Positions 27,010 to 36,632 are shown, counted from the first letter of the stretch. The stretch: 64,000 bases of DNA from CAZEAC01 sp964510065 (GCA_964510065.1 CAZEAC010000017.1:8324-72323); one strand, 5' to 3'. Translations and numbers: made by a program. The notes: a model not told the origin generated them from the sequence alone.

Positions 27010-28185
27010 ATGTATATGGAAGAGCCCCTTTCTGAGGGAACGCTTATCAATGAGCGTTATGCAGTCGAAAAATTGCTCGGTGCTGGAGCTTCAGGCTCGG
27101 TGTATCTCTGCCAAGATCAATTACTGGGTCAGGCACGCATCGCGCTCAAGGTATTTCACCCCGCAGTAAGTACAAACGCCGCGGCGCGAGTGCGAATCCA
27201 CCGAGAGCTCCTCGCATCGAGCACTATCGAGCATCATAATGTCGCACGCACCTATGATGCATTTTGGCACAACGATCTATTCGCGTTCACCATGGAATAT
27301 GCTCCAGGAGAAACGCTTCGCAAAATTCTAAACACCCGTCGTTCGCTCCCGCCCTCGGAAGTCGTATGGATACTTTGCCAGATCTTAAACGGCCTCAGCG
27401 CGCTGCATCGTCACGGACTTGTTCACCGCGATCTGACCTGTAACAATATCATTCTTGGACCACATGCGAGCGTAAAGATCACCGATCTCGGACTTGTGCA
27501 TGCGCCGGTTGCCATTGAGGAATCCGGTGCTCCTCGGCGCTCACAAGTTATCTCAACTTTTTCAAACACCTCGGCGACTCTTCACGGTGAGGTCGCCGGA
27601 ACGCCACTTTACCTCGCTCCAGAATATATTACCGACGGATTTTTCGATGTACGTTCTGATATTTATGGCGTCGGCATTATAGGATACGAGCTTCTCGCGG
27701 GACGTGCTCCATTTGAAGAACTTGAGCCGCGTGAACTATTCATCGCGAAAACCACACGAACGCCACCTCCACTCAAAGAGCATGCGCCGAGCGTGCCGCC
27801 GCCGCTATGCGCCGCAATCGATCGCGCCATCGCGCTTCGTCCCGATCAGCGCTTTCAGAGCGCTGCCGAAATGCATAGCGCGCTTTCAGCGCTTCTTTCG
27901 ACGGTTGCCCCAAATAAGAGTCAAATGAAGGACTCGCGAAAGCTCGTCACTCTTGCTGCGCCGCGACGCCGCGTGTTTACCCGCGCTCGACTATTCAATG
28001 TATGTGCCGTATTTCTTATTCTGTGCAGCGCGACAATGATTGCGTTAGAGTTGCTACCGAGACACTATCTACGTGCGACAGGGACTTTCTTTGACGAGAT
28101 GCAGGAACTGCTCACTGATAGACCAGCGGATAGCTACCGCCATATCGGGCCGGAGCCGAAGGGAGGCAGAGAGCCGCGGAACTAA
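27010..28185 (+). CDS. Hanks-type Ser/Thr protein kinase with C-terminal TM
   Basis: Kinase domain at about 17-290: glycine loop LGAGASGSVYL, ATP-anchoring Lys47 in IALKVF, Glu66 in HREL, catalytic loop VHRDLTCNN (Asp141, Asn146), metal Asp159 in ITDLGL, and the APE motif GTPLYLAPEY. Two changes stand out: Lys to Thr after HRDL, and DLG in place of DFG. A single TM (about 328-348, VCAVFLILCSATMIALELL) leaves only a short extracytoplasmic tail, so there is no PASTA-type sensor. The ATG at 27010 is the first in frame after a stop; GGAGG lies rather far upstream. Confidence 0.9.
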   Translation: MYMEEPLSEGTLINERYAVEKLLGAGASGSVYLCQDQLLGQARIALKVFHPAVSTNAAARVRIHRELLASSTIEHHNVARTYDAFWHNDLFAFTMEYAPGETLRKILNTRRSLPPSEVVWILCQILNGLSALHRHGLVHRDLTCNNIILGPHASVKITDLGLVHAPVAIEESGAPRRSQVISTFSNTSATLHGEVAGTPLYLAPEYITDGFFDVRSDIYGVGIIGYELLAGRAPFEELEPRELFIAKTTRTPPPLKEHAPSVPPPLCAAIDRAIALRPDQRFQSAAEMHSALSALLSTVAPNKSQMKDSRKLVTLAAPRRRVFTRARLFNVCAVFLILCSATMIALELLPRHYLRATGTFFDEMQELLTDRPADSYRHIGPEPKGGREPRN

Positions 28186-28205
28186 AATTGAAAGAGGGAG
28201 CTACA

Positions 28206-28910
28206 ATGCCAGAGAAAATATTAATTATTGAAGATGATCCTGATGTCGCAAAACTTGTCTCATTGCATAGCAAAGAGGTCGGGTTTGCGCCCGAAGTAGT
28301 CGCCGATGGCGCCAAGGGGCTGGCTCTCGCACAAAGCGGCACTTACGCGCTGATTATTTTAGATTGCATGCTGCCGAGCTTAAGCGGCATTGAGATATGC
28401 AAGCTGATTCGGCAGCAAGGCATAAAGGTTCCGATATTGATGCTGACTGCTCGAGGTGATGAGATCGACAAAGTTTCCGCTTTCGAGCTGGGCGTTGATG
28501 ATTATCTCACAAAGCCATTCGGCGTGCGCGAGCTTGTTGCGCGAATGAAAGCGCTGTTACGGCGTGCTCGTGGATCGGACGACGAGGTCGTGGTGATGAC
28601 TATTGGTGATATCGAGATACTACCCGAGAAGCGCCGGGTGACCCTTCGCGGCGCAGTCCTGGAACTTACCAGTAAAGAGTACGATCTGCTTTTTTTCCTA
28701 GCGCAGAATCCGGGGCGCCCGTATACCCGCGAAGTGCTCCTCGAACGGGTATGGGATTACTCCACAAATAACTATGCCCATACCGTAACTTCGCATATTA
28801 ACCGGCTTCGCAATAAGATCGAGGATAACCCAGCCGAGCCGGTGTACCTACTTACCGTCCGCGGAGTCGGTTATCGTTTTGTCGAAGCAAGCGAGTTGCC
28901 CAAGAAATGA
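28206..28910 (+). CDS. OmpR/PhoB-family response regulator
   Basis: Receiver domain at about 3-118 with the acidic pair EDD (9-11), phospho-acceptor Asp53 in IILDCMLPSLSG and Lys103 in LTKPFG. A winged-helix DNA-binding domain follows (about 135-232, LTSKEYDLLFFLAQNPGRPY to TVRGVGYRF). The ATG at 28206 has GAGGGAG six bases upstream and is preferred over the TTG at 28188. It overlaps the histidine kinase gene by 4 bp, forming a two-component operon 20 bp downstream of the Ser/Thr kinase. Confidence 0.94.
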   Translation: MPEKILIIEDDPDVAKLVSLHSKEVGFAPEVVADGAKGLALAQSGTYALIILDCMLPSLSGIEICKLIRQQGIKVPILMLTARGDEIDKVSAFELGVDDYLTKPFGVRELVARMKALLRRARGSDDEVVVMTIGDIEILPEKRRVTLRGAVLELTSKEYDLLFFLAQNPGRPYTREVLLERVWDYSTNNYAHTVTSHINRLRNKIEDNPAEPVYLLTVRGVGYRFVEASELPKK

Positions 28911-29869
28911 ATACATTCGTTGCGCTGCTCATAGTGCTCCTTACCGCCGCAGCCATTGTAGCGATACTACAAAATGCAGAGCGTCGTGCTGTAGCTCGAG
29001 CCTCTCGTAAATTCGACAGCGAACTGGACACCCTCGCGGAGAAACTCGCCGCGCTCAAAGCCGACGAACGCGGCAGCATGCAGTTAGAACAAAACGCACC
29101 GCCACGCTACAACAAACTTATCGACGCGATTAATGTGGCATTTGGCGGACTTTTTCTCGGACTCGTACGGAAAAAAGGGATGCATCAAAAGATGATTGCC
29201 AGCATCGCGCATGATTTTCGTGGTCCGCTTGCGTCGATTCGTGGCTTTAGCGAAACGCTTCGTGAGCGCTTGCAATCAACAAACAATCCCGACGCAACCG
29301 ACTGCCTCGATGTAATAGATCGGAACGTTGCCGCACTGGATCGCATCGTTGAAAGTTCGCTGGCGCTTACCAAGCTTGAGGCCGGAACAAGTCGGCCCTC
29401 GATGAAGCCATTTTTAGCGACCGATCTTTTCTCGGTGCTGCAGGAGCGATTTGAGAATCAGGCGCGGGCCAAGGGCATACGATACGGCTGCGACGTAGAA
29501 GACCCAGAAATTTTGCTTTATGGGGACTACGCGATGCTCGAGCGCGTCTTGGTCAACTTGGTGCAAAACGCGATCGCGCACACTTCAGGCGACAAACGCA
29601 TCGAAGTGCGCGCGCAAAGACTTAGTTCCGCGATCCGGCTTTCGGTGAGCGACGAAGGGAGCGGGATTAGCGCCAAAGACCTGCCACACATTTTTGACGA
29701 ATTTTATCGAGCCGAGGGTGATCGTTCACGTCTGAGTGGCGGCGCGGGGCTCGGCCTTGCGCTCGCTAAGAAAGTACTGGAAACGCACCGCTCTCAAATT
29801 TTCGTAGAAAGCACGGTTGGGTCCGGAACCCGATTTTGGTTCGATCTTCCCAACCGCGAACCACTATAG
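28907..29869 (+). CDS. Membrane-bound sensor histidine kinase
   Basis: A single N-terminal TM (FVALLIVLLTAAAIVAIL) is followed by a short linker with no recognisable sensor domain. The H-box is IASIAHDFRGPLASIRGF (His102). The HATPase domain has the N-box LVNLVQNAIAHTSG, G1 box SDEGSGIS, and G2 box GGAGLGLALAK. With no periplasmic loop, the signal may be sensed in or near the membrane or supplied by a partner. It pairs with the response regulator (4 bp overlap). Confidence 0.93.
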   Translation: MNTFVALLIVLLTAAAIVAILQNAERRAVARASRKFDSELDTLAEKLAALKADERGSMQLEQNAPPRYNKLIDAINVAFGGLFLGLVRKKGMHQKMIASIAHDFRGPLASIRGFSETLRERLQSTNNPDATDCLDVIDRNVAALDRIVESSLALTKLEAGTSRPSMKPFLATDLFSVLQERFENQARAKGIRYGCDVEDPEILLYGDYAMLERVLVNLVQNAIAHTSGDKRIEVRAQRLSSAIRLSVSDEGSGISAKDLPHIFDEFYRAEGDRSRLSGGAGLGLALAKKVLETHRSQIFVESTVGSGTRFWFDLPNREPL

Positions 29870-29984
29870 ACGCTCCTACTCCACGCGGCATCGCCTCGCT
29901 CTACACCTTGGGCCGCAAGAATTTATTTGGCAATGGCGAAGTACTAAGGCATTATAAAAGGACCTTCAGTAGTTCGGAGTTTGT

Positions 29985-30533
29985 ATGCCTCAACAATCCA
30001 CAGCGAACCCTTCAAGTTCTGATCCTCACCTGAACGACACTTTACGGGAAATTAGGTTCCGAATGAGGGAGCTTAAGAAGCGTTTCGGTATTCATACCGT
30101 TGATCAGCTCACTGAATTTCTCAATGCAAGAAGAGAGCAAGTACCCACACATTATCTCACCAAGTCTGAAGCAATTGCTCTACAAAAGGAATTAATTAAC
30201 ACTTTTTGTATTAGGTCCCCGGCTGAGAATTATGTAAGCCTCTCATTTGACGGTGACCGCTCACGCTACGATTTCTTGCACCGGGCGTATCGCGTGCTCT
30301 CTGTTGTAGATCCACTTGCGCTAGGAAAATTTCCTCGGATCTCTTCGCTCCGCGCGGATCCCGATTGCGGCGAGTGGCAGTCAAGGTATCAGAGACAGCC
30401 TTATGTAAAAGCCTATGTAGGTGCTGGACGTCCTTCTTCCGAACATAAAGGATTTGAAAAGTTGCATATTTTTACAAAACTCGATGCTGCGTCGGCGCTC
30501 GTCGGTTATCATCTTTTAACCTTAAAGCATTAA
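29985..30533 (+). CDS. Hypothetical protein, 182 residues
   Basis: CGGAG lies five bases before the ATG. The protein is cytoplasmic-looking: a Ser-rich start, then a helical segment (LREIRFRMRELKKRFGIHTV) that could be a short coiled coil, then a mixed region. There is no signal peptide or known motif. It precedes the unknown exported cluster by 132 bp on the same strand and could be part of it or a leftover. Function unknown. Confidence 0.65.
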   Translation: MPQQSTANPSSSDPHLNDTLREIRFRMRELKKRFGIHTVDQLTEFLNARREQVPTHYLTKSEAIALQKELINTFCIRSPAENYVSLSFDGDRSRYDFLHRAYRVLSVVDPLALGKFPRISSLRADPDCGEWQSRYQRQPYVKAYVGAGRPSSEHKGFEKLHIFTKLDAASALVGYHLLTLKH

Positions 30534-30665
30534 AAAGAACCGGCCAAAATCTTTATTAGGATCTTATTAGCTGCAGCAGCATGAGCTGCTTTGCTGATTA
30601 AACACCTACATACGCTCATCTTTCGAGCACTTACTTTTCAAGAGTAGATTTGCTAGGCTCCGCCG

Positions 30666-32594
30666 ATGAGTATGCAGTTCACTACTCGAAAAGATTCCCG
30701 CACTCGGCCTTTTGAACCATCAAACCTATTTCGCCGATCCACGCTATTTCCATCTTCAAAATGGATCGGTGTTCTCGCAGTCGTGGGACAATTGCTAGGG
30801 CAGGACTCTAATCTCGATACTCGACATTTGAAGGATATCCTTGGAGCTGAGGCGCCACTTCAGCGCTCAAACAGAGCTGCCCACGATAACGCCTCGCGCC
30901 ACGGACAGCTTTCTGGGCCCTACCTTCCGACCAACAGGGCCTCTCTCGAAGGCGATACCGACCTTGTACTTTATTTGAATCCATTCTCGGTGACGCCAGA
31001 CTTGGCAAGCAAGCACGCTCAGGAGCTCGCTACAAGAATAGGCAAACCGACTTTTTTACTGCTGAGCACTGCGGTGCCCTTCTCAAACGAACAGGCTCCC
31101 TATGATTCGTCCAAATCCCGCGTGCGGGCTGCGCTATCGCGCGAGGCGAATGCATTTAATCAATTAGGAACCAACCTCGTCGACGGACTCGGCCGACTTT
31201 CTGCAGCCAAGAAGAATGTGCTTCTCGTAACCGCGGGCTCCTCGAGCGTCATCACTCGCGCCGCAATCCGACATTTCGCGCGAACCCTGGAACCGCTCAG
31301 CGCTGAGGATCGCGAACGAGCGATGAAGAGGATTCGGGTTCTTGAGCTCTCGATTGGCGCGGCGTCTGATTTCCCCGATGCGAACGCGCCCGGCGTTATT
31401 GCACCTACTCACCTCGGTGGTTTTTTCCGCCTTCGCGCGCCGATATTCGATATCTCCGCAATAATCCCCTCAATTAACGAGTCACACCTCAAAAGTTCTG
31501 GAGACGAGTTCCTGTTTACTCCGACCGAGGTTCACGAGGCACCCAAAACTTCGCAGTTCGCGGACGCGGCCCAAAAGATCTTACATCGCGTTGAATATGC
31601 GCGCGCCTCGCAGCAGCTCGAGTCAGAACTTTCCTGGCTTGAAACGGAGAGAGTACTTCGCACGGATATCGCACCGCTTCGCAAAGGGCTCGCTGACTTT
31701 CGCAGAGAGATTTCGCGATTGCATTCTCCCTTATCGAAGATCGCCGTGCTGCAGAGAACCAATGACGCAAGAATTCAGCTATTACACGCGAGTTTAACAA
31801 ACTTGTCTTCGGAAATTAAAGACTTCACTCGGATGCAGGAGCAAAACTCAATACGATTCGGCTCACTTCGAAAGGATGTCGAAATCACCGCAACTTTCTT
31901 CTCAGAAATGATCGCGGCCGGCGAATTGGTCAAATTCGAAGACCTTGATGATGGCGAGATCACCGAGCCAATTGGCGCTTTAGTATGCGAAGAGTTCTCC
32001 GAGCTTCTCTATATTAACGGCCGTAACACAGAATCTTACGAGGCAGCAATTGAAGCTCGCGCGGTCGCGAAGAAACTGGGCTGCGCGGTTCGCCTTGTTT
32101 TTAACGATCTTACCTTTGACCCCTCGGATCTGATCGCTGCTGGATGGGATAAACTTTTGGACGCCGACTTCTCGCTCAATGCCGCGACAGAGACTCTTGT
32201 GACACGAATCAAGAATGCAGTGAGCGGCGGTCGCGAGATTCACCTCATCGGATATTCAGGGGGCACTATCGTACTGATGAATGCAGTCAATAAAGTGGCT
32301 GAAGTCTATGGAGATCTAACTGCGACCGAGCGCGCCGCGCGACTAAGCCGTATTCATGTCTTGTTAGTGGGACAGGCGGTGTACTCTCAAGATCAAAATT
32401 TCTTTGCCGATGGTTGGCCGAGCGGGATCGGCAGCGTTCACGAGCTTTATCGAAGAAGAGACGGAATTGCGCAGTGGTTCGGGCCCGAAGATATTGATGA
32501 GCCATCACTCGCCGCGCATAAGTTCTTGGAGCGCTATGTTCCAGTTATTAATGCCGAGATGCTTCGAAAATCTGGGCGCACAAGGCTTGAATAG
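30666..32594 (+). CDS. Protein with two alpha/beta-hydrolase-like modules and a coiled coil (cluster gene A)
   Basis: A protein of 642 residues. After a basic n-region a short hydrophobic stretch (WIGVLAVVGQLLG, about 34-46) may act as signal or anchor. Module 1 (about 98-290) has VTAGSSSV where a nucleophile elbow is expected. A coiled coil spans about 310-420. Module 2 (about 440-625) carries IHLIGYSGGTIVL, a good G-x-S-x-G elbow with Ser531. Module 1 shares IIPSINES with the next gene (IIPSLDDS), and module 2 shares ERAARLSRIHVL with that gene's ERARRFSKVHLV. Asp/His partners are not clearly placed, so activity is uncertain. Gene B starts 8 bp downstream. Confidence 0.75.
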   Translation: MSMQFTTRKDSRTRPFEPSNLFRRSTLFPSSKWIGVLAVVGQLLGQDSNLDTRHLKDILGAEAPLQRSNRAAHDNASRHGQLSGPYLPTNRASLEGDTDLVLYLNPFSVTPDLASKHAQELATRIGKPTFLLLSTAVPFSNEQAPYDSSKSRVRAALSREANAFNQLGTNLVDGLGRLSAAKKNVLLVTAGSSSVITRAAIRHFARTLEPLSAEDRERAMKRIRVLELSIGAASDFPDANAPGVIAPTHLGGFFRLRAPIFDISAIIPSINESHLKSSGDEFLFTPTEVHEAPKTSQFADAAQKILHRVEYARASQQLESELSWLETERVLRTDIAPLRKGLADFRREISRLHSPLSKIAVLQRTNDARIQLLHASLTNLSSEIKDFTRMQEQNSIRFGSLRKDVEITATFFSEMIAAGELVKFEDLDDGEITEPIGALVCEEFSELLYINGRNTESYEAAIEARAVAKKLGCAVRLVFNDLTFDPSDLIAAGWDKLLDADFSLNAATETLVTRIKNAVSGGREIHLIGYSGGTIVLMNAVNKVAEVYGDLTATERAARLSRIHVLLVGQAVYSQDQNFFADGWPSGIGSVHELYRRRDGIAQWFGPEDIDEPSLAAHKFLERYVPVINAEMLRKSGRTRLE

Positions 32595-32602
32595 GTGACA
32601 GT

Positions 32603-35203
32603 ATGAGTATATTTCAAAACCAAAGCAGCAATAATCAAAATCTCCCTAAGAGGCGCGGCCCTTCGCGCTGTTCAAGCGCAATCTCGCTCGCTGGGCTTCT
32701 GCTTACCCAATCGGAGAATTCACTTCGTGCTCAGGAGGTCGAATCGGCGAAGCCGCCGCCACCCGCGGCGCGCGCGACATCGGCTCTGGCCAGCGGGTCA
32801 ATTGAAGGACCGTTCAAGGCACGCAATCCGGCAACTCGGACGCGGCTGGTTCCGCCGGTTACCATTTATTTGAATGCCTCGGGCGACTCGCCTGAAGTTG
32901 CCCGTAGGGACGCCGCCGCCCTTGCTGATAAATTGAATAGCGATCTGTTCCTTCTCTACACCGGGCCGATCACAAGTCCAACAAATATTCAGGCAAGCTA
33001 TAGATCATTGGCTGAGATCAGCGACAAACTCAGAGTCGTAGTCGAGAACGCATTACAACGAGACGCCGAAGTAAATATTATCGGCTACGGAAGCGGTGCT
33101 TTGGCCTCAACTGCGGCACTGAGTAGTCTTGAAAAGTACTGGGCGCCGCTTCCCAGCGCCGAACGAGCGCGGCGCTTTTCCAAGGTGCACCTGGTTGATA
33201 TTTGGCAATCTGCGGGCATGTTTGAAGAGCAGGATGGATTTGGAATTGCACCGCCAAAAGAAGTCGGGAGCCGATTTAAGTTACAAATCGCCTCGGGATG
33301 GCAGTCGGACTTCACCGGTCAAGCCCCGGTCGAGAGAACTCCATTCGGTCAAGGCATCTCTCGAATTATTCCGTCACTCGACGACTCAATCCTTACTGCG
33401 TCCGGTCGACAAATGATTCCGCTCTTGAGCGAGATTCGCTTCAGCGGTCCGGTATCAGCATACGCCGCCGAAGCCATGCAGCGGCTCGATAGGGCGCGCC
33501 TCGCTCGTGCCGAGACCGAGCTTATCGCTGAACTAAACTGGCTTGAGTCGGAAAGAATTCTGCAATCACAAATTCCGAAGATTCGCCAAGAATTTCGTTC
33601 GATAGTACAAGAAATTGACTCGCTTAATCCGCGTTTAGCAACGCTTCAAAGGGTACAGGAGAGCCTTGCGCCACGTATCGCCGCGCTGGAAACCTTTGTC
33701 GTGGAATTTAAGAAGGAGCTCGAAAAGCATGCGGACATGCAGGCGAAGAACGTCGAGCGTTACCGCACAATTCGAAAGACTGTAAATACTATCTCGCAGG
33801 GACTCATTCAGGCAATGTTACTCACGCCACCGCTTGAGCCTCCAGCCTACATCGAGGTCCCAACCGCAGGGAGCCCGCAGGCGAACGACTTCGATCGCGA
33901 CGGCGTGACCGACCGGATCGAAAAGGATCTGCTTGAGCGCTGGAACCCCGAATTCAAGCGCCATGACAACAGTCAGCAGTTTCCGCTTAGCGCGGGAGAG
34001 TATCTTGATAGATCAGAACTGTTACGCTATTTCGGCACGGACTACTTTTATTATATCAAAGATAAATCGACTCCGCTTCCAAAAAATCCGAACACAATTT
34101 ACGGCCGAGTATGCCAGCCAAAAGATTTTCCTTCAGACGTGTATTGCGTCCAGTACTACGTGCTCTTTTTGGAAAATCGTGGACTACAAGGGGTCCCCGA
34201 TATTAACCTCGCATTACCCTTTCTCGGTGGACTTACCGTGGATTCTCGCGCCGGATACCATGAAGGAGATATCCTCTGTATTGACTTAACGGTTAAGGGT
34301 AGCGATCCGAAAACTTCGAAGTTGATCGCAGCGATTCTTCACAATCATGGCAGGCAGTTCTTTGTTGAACCCGGGGCAATTCAAATGAATAGCTCAAACC
34401 AACCTATTATTTATCTTGAGGAACGTACGAACGAGGCGTGGCCAGTTTCGGGTCCGCGCGGCCCCAGTGGCTGGCCAGCAAGAGGGATGGTCTCAAATGA
34501 TTATAAGAGCGATTCGCACATGGGAATTCGTGAGGAGTATATTGCCGCCGCAAGCCACCGTGGGAATGGCGATAGTTTTCATCTCCCGGTTTATAACCTG
34601 GGCGAAATTTCATCGCACAAGGGAAATGTCCGTGATGGCGACGGACATTGGGAAGGAGAAGCGATACGAAGTGACGATCGCTCCCTGGATGCCGCCGTCA
34701 ATCGAGAGCTTAACTTCTTACTTGAAGATCGTCGGAGAATCGGCCGAGATGCTTATTGCACCGCTGAAATAAGCTTCCTCTTTTGGTCGAAATGCATGGC
34801 ACCGGTTGAAAGCCCTTACACCTTAGTCTACAACAGTAACGCGAAAATGTGGTTCCGTTCTTTTGACATGAAGGCGCAGTACCGCACCGACGAGCTTCCA
34901 CCCCCACTCTCTCGTGTGCGCGAAAGCGCGATAATAGAAAATAAGGCAAAGGTAGGAAAATTGTTGACGTGGGATTGCGTGCCCTACGCGACGTTTTATC
35001 TCGTTACGGTGCTCGATAAGACTACTAAGGAAAGTACTCTTTTTATTCCCGACGAGAACTCGATGACGGCACTCAGCCCGAACCGCTATGTGCTGCAATT
35101 TCGTCATGATAGTTTTAATCTTTGGCAAGAAGGACATGAGTATGACTATAAAGTGGAGATAATCGGTCCCACCGGCCTTCGCAAAGAATTATTGAAGCGA
35201 TAG
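32603..35203 (+). CDS. Paralogue of gene A fused to EF-hand and Vps62-like region (cluster gene B)
   Basis: A protein of 866 residues; AGGTGA precedes the ATG. A delayed hydrophobic segment (SAISLAGLLLTQSENSLRAQ) suggests export. The hydrolase-like module (about 70-275) has IIGYGSGALA (161-165 GYGSG), so the serine is displaced relative to G-x-S-x-G. A coiled coil (about 290-415) resembles that of gene A (LNWLESERILQ against LSWLETERVLR). Next is a perfect 12-residue EF-hand loop, DFDRDGVTDRIE (429-440), then a Vps62/DUF946-like region (RWNPEF, GYHEGDILCIDLTV, QPIIYLEERTNEAW, about 445-720) and a C-terminal beta domain. Function unknown. Confidence 0.75.
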   Translation: MSIFQNQSSNNQNLPKRRGPSRCSSAISLAGLLLTQSENSLRAQEVESAKPPPPAARATSALASGSIEGPFKARNPATRTRLVPPVTIYLNASGDSPEVARRDAAALADKLNSDLFLLYTGPITSPTNIQASYRSLAEISDKLRVVVENALQRDAEVNIIGYGSGALASTAALSSLEKYWAPLPSAERARRFSKVHLVDIWQSAGMFEEQDGFGIAPPKEVGSRFKLQIASGWQSDFTGQAPVERTPFGQGISRIIPSLDDSILTASGRQMIPLLSEIRFSGPVSAYAAEAMQRLDRARLARAETELIAELNWLESERILQSQIPKIRQEFRSIVQEIDSLNPRLATLQRVQESLAPRIAALETFVVEFKKELEKHADMQAKNVERYRTIRKTVNTISQGLIQAMLLTPPLEPPAYIEVPTAGSPQANDFDRDGVTDRIEKDLLERWNPEFKRHDNSQQFPLSAGEYLDRSELLRYFGTDYFYYIKDKSTPLPKNPNTIYGRVCQPKDFPSDVYCVQYYVLFLENRGLQGVPDINLALPFLGGLTVDSRAGYHEGDILCIDLTVKGSDPKTSKLIAAILHNHGRQFFVEPGAIQMNSSNQPIIYLEERTNEAWPVSGPRGPSGWPARGMVSNDYKSDSHMGIREEYIAAASHRGNGDSFHLPVYNLGEISSHKGNVRDGDGHWEGEAIRSDDRSLDAAVNRELNFLLEDRRRIGRDAYCTAEISFLFWSKCMAPVESPYTLVYNSNAKMWFRSFDMKAQYRTDELPPPLSRVRESAIIENKAKVGKLLTWDCVPYATFYLVTVLDKTTKESTLFIPDENSMTALSPNRYVLQFRHDSFNLWQEGHEYDYKVEIIGPTGLRKELLKR

Positions 35204-35352
35204 CGCTCTCTTACATCGTGTAGCTTGGGAAGTTGAAGTTCGCGTAGTTCGTGAGGCGGTCCATTTCAAGAACCGCCCTAGGGGCTGCGCGCTACGGTTT
35301 TGAAAGAAGGTTTCTTTCTAGCGTTTGGCCTTGCACAATAAACTATCACCCC

Positions 35353-35952
35353 ATGAAGAAATTATTATTCAGCGTTGCTTTGGCGTTAGTCTGCGCGACA
35401 GGAATAGGCGCCGAATCTCGTGCCCAATTCCTGCTGCGTCAAGAATATCTACGCGTTCTGAAGGAGTTCAATGATGAGAAGCAACGTCATGAAAACATGC
35501 TTCTTGAAGTAATGCAGTACGAACTTCAGAACTCAAACATCCTGGTCCAGATCAAGATGGACTCAGAACGGTTACTTACCTATTCAATCGAAGCCAAGAA
35601 ATCCGCGGTCGCGGCTTTCCTAGATGCTCGCGACGAGCGCGACGACCTGACTAATCAGGTTACTATTCTCGAAACAAAGGTCGCCGGTCAAACTAATCGA
35701 ATCGCGAAGCTCGAAGCAAAACGAGACGAGATGACCAACAGGCTTGCGGCCGCGTGGGTTAAGTCTCACAACTTGTCGAACGAACTTAGCGCCGCGAACA
35801 TGGAACTAACTCCACTCGAGAGGGAGAAAGGAAATGTTGAGGAGGATAGCGAGTTTCTTGCCTTTATCGAAAAGGTGATGGCCGAACAGAAGTTTTGGCT
35901 GCACTACCTCCTTAATAATCCAGTTCCCGGGATCCCGGATATCAGACGTTAA
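35353..35952 (+). CDS. Small exported coiled-coil protein (cluster gene C)
   Basis: A protein of 199 residues. The ATG at 35353 opens a clean signal peptide (KKLLFSVALALVCATGIGAES), so it is preferred over the longer frame from 35251. The mature protein is almost entirely heptad-rich helix (about 30-175: VTILETKVAGQTNRIAKLEA and flanks), ending with a Trp/Pro-containing tail (FWLHYLLNNPVPGIPD). It is followed after 5 bp by a similar gene. Periplasmic location and oligomerisation through coiled coils are inferred. Confidence 0.75.
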   Translation: MKKLLFSVALALVCATGIGAESRAQFLLRQEYLRVLKEFNDEKQRHENMLLEVMQYELQNSNILVQIKMDSERLLTYSIEAKKSAVAAFLDARDERDDLTNQVTILETKVAGQTNRIAKLEAKRDEMTNRLAAAWVKSHNLSNELSAANMELTPLEREKGNVEEDSEFLAFIEKVMAEQKFWLHYLLNNPVPGIPDIRR

Positions 35953-35957
35953 TTCAT

Positions 35958-36632
35958 ATGAAAGCTATACTTCTTCTATTGTTGATGAGCACTTCGGCGC
36001 TCGCCGGTGACGGATTTGAGCTGCNNNNNNNNNNGTATCGCGCAGCCATGTCGGAGCTCGAGCTTCGAAGTCTCGTCAACTTGATAACCAATCGGACTCA
36101 GCAGGTCAGAGACGAAAGGCTTCAGGTCGAGGAGCAGTTAAGGATTGAAAAGCTTCGTCTTAAGATGTTTCAAGAGCGGGCAGAAATGCGCAAGTTTCAG
36201 ATCCTGGCGCTTCTCGCTAATACTGTTGACGAGCTTGAACAAGATGTCAAACAGTACCGCACGGTGCGAGATGGCGTTCGTACAAATCTCACCGCCCGGC
36301 AAGAAGTCTGGAGAACGCAGGAGGCGAAGATTAAGGCGCTCGAGGTTGAGTTTGAAGAGCTCGAGGCAAAACTTAGCAAACAGGAAGCGCTCAATACGCA
36401 ACTTTCGGAGAACATCTCCAAGACGCGTCAACAGATCGCGGAGCTGAGGCGATCGATACCTCAGTTACGTACAGCACAGCGGAACCGTGCCCAAAAGGCC
36501 TTAAAAAAAATGATTCCGTGGACAATTGGCATAAATAAGACAGATCCTAATACCCGGCGCGAAAACGCAGTAGGTATCAGGATAAATTCGATACAGGGTC
36601 GCCTTTATAAGATTTCGGAGGAACCCAAGTAG
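35958..36632 (+). CDS. Small exported coiled-coil protein with assembly gap (cluster gene D)
   Basis: Begins with a signal peptide (MKAILLLLLMSTSALAGDG). Ten N at 36025-36034 interrupt the codons just after it, so the length of about 224 residues is approximate. The rest is a long coiled coil (about 30-175, with AKIKALEVEFEELEAKLSKQ), then a basic stretch (LKKMIPWTIGINK). It lies 5 bp downstream of gene C and looks like its paralogue in architecture. A likely terminator follows at 36659. Confidence 0.75.
   Translation: MKAILLLLLMSTSALAGDGFELXXXXYRAAMSELELRSLVNLITNRTQQVRDERLQVEEQLRIEKLRLKMFQERAEMRKFQILALLANTVDELEQDVKQYRTVRDGVRTNLTARQEVWRTQEAKIKALEVEFEELEAKLSKQEALNTQLSENISKTRQQIAELRRSIPQLRTAQRNRAQKALKKMIPWTIGINKTDPNTRRENAVGIRINSIQGRLYKISEEPK
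36025..36034. other. Assembly gap (10 N) in cluster gene D
   Basis: Ten unresolved bases just after the signal peptide of the 35958-36632 gene. The frame is kept across the gap, but its true size is unknown. Confidence 0.95.
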
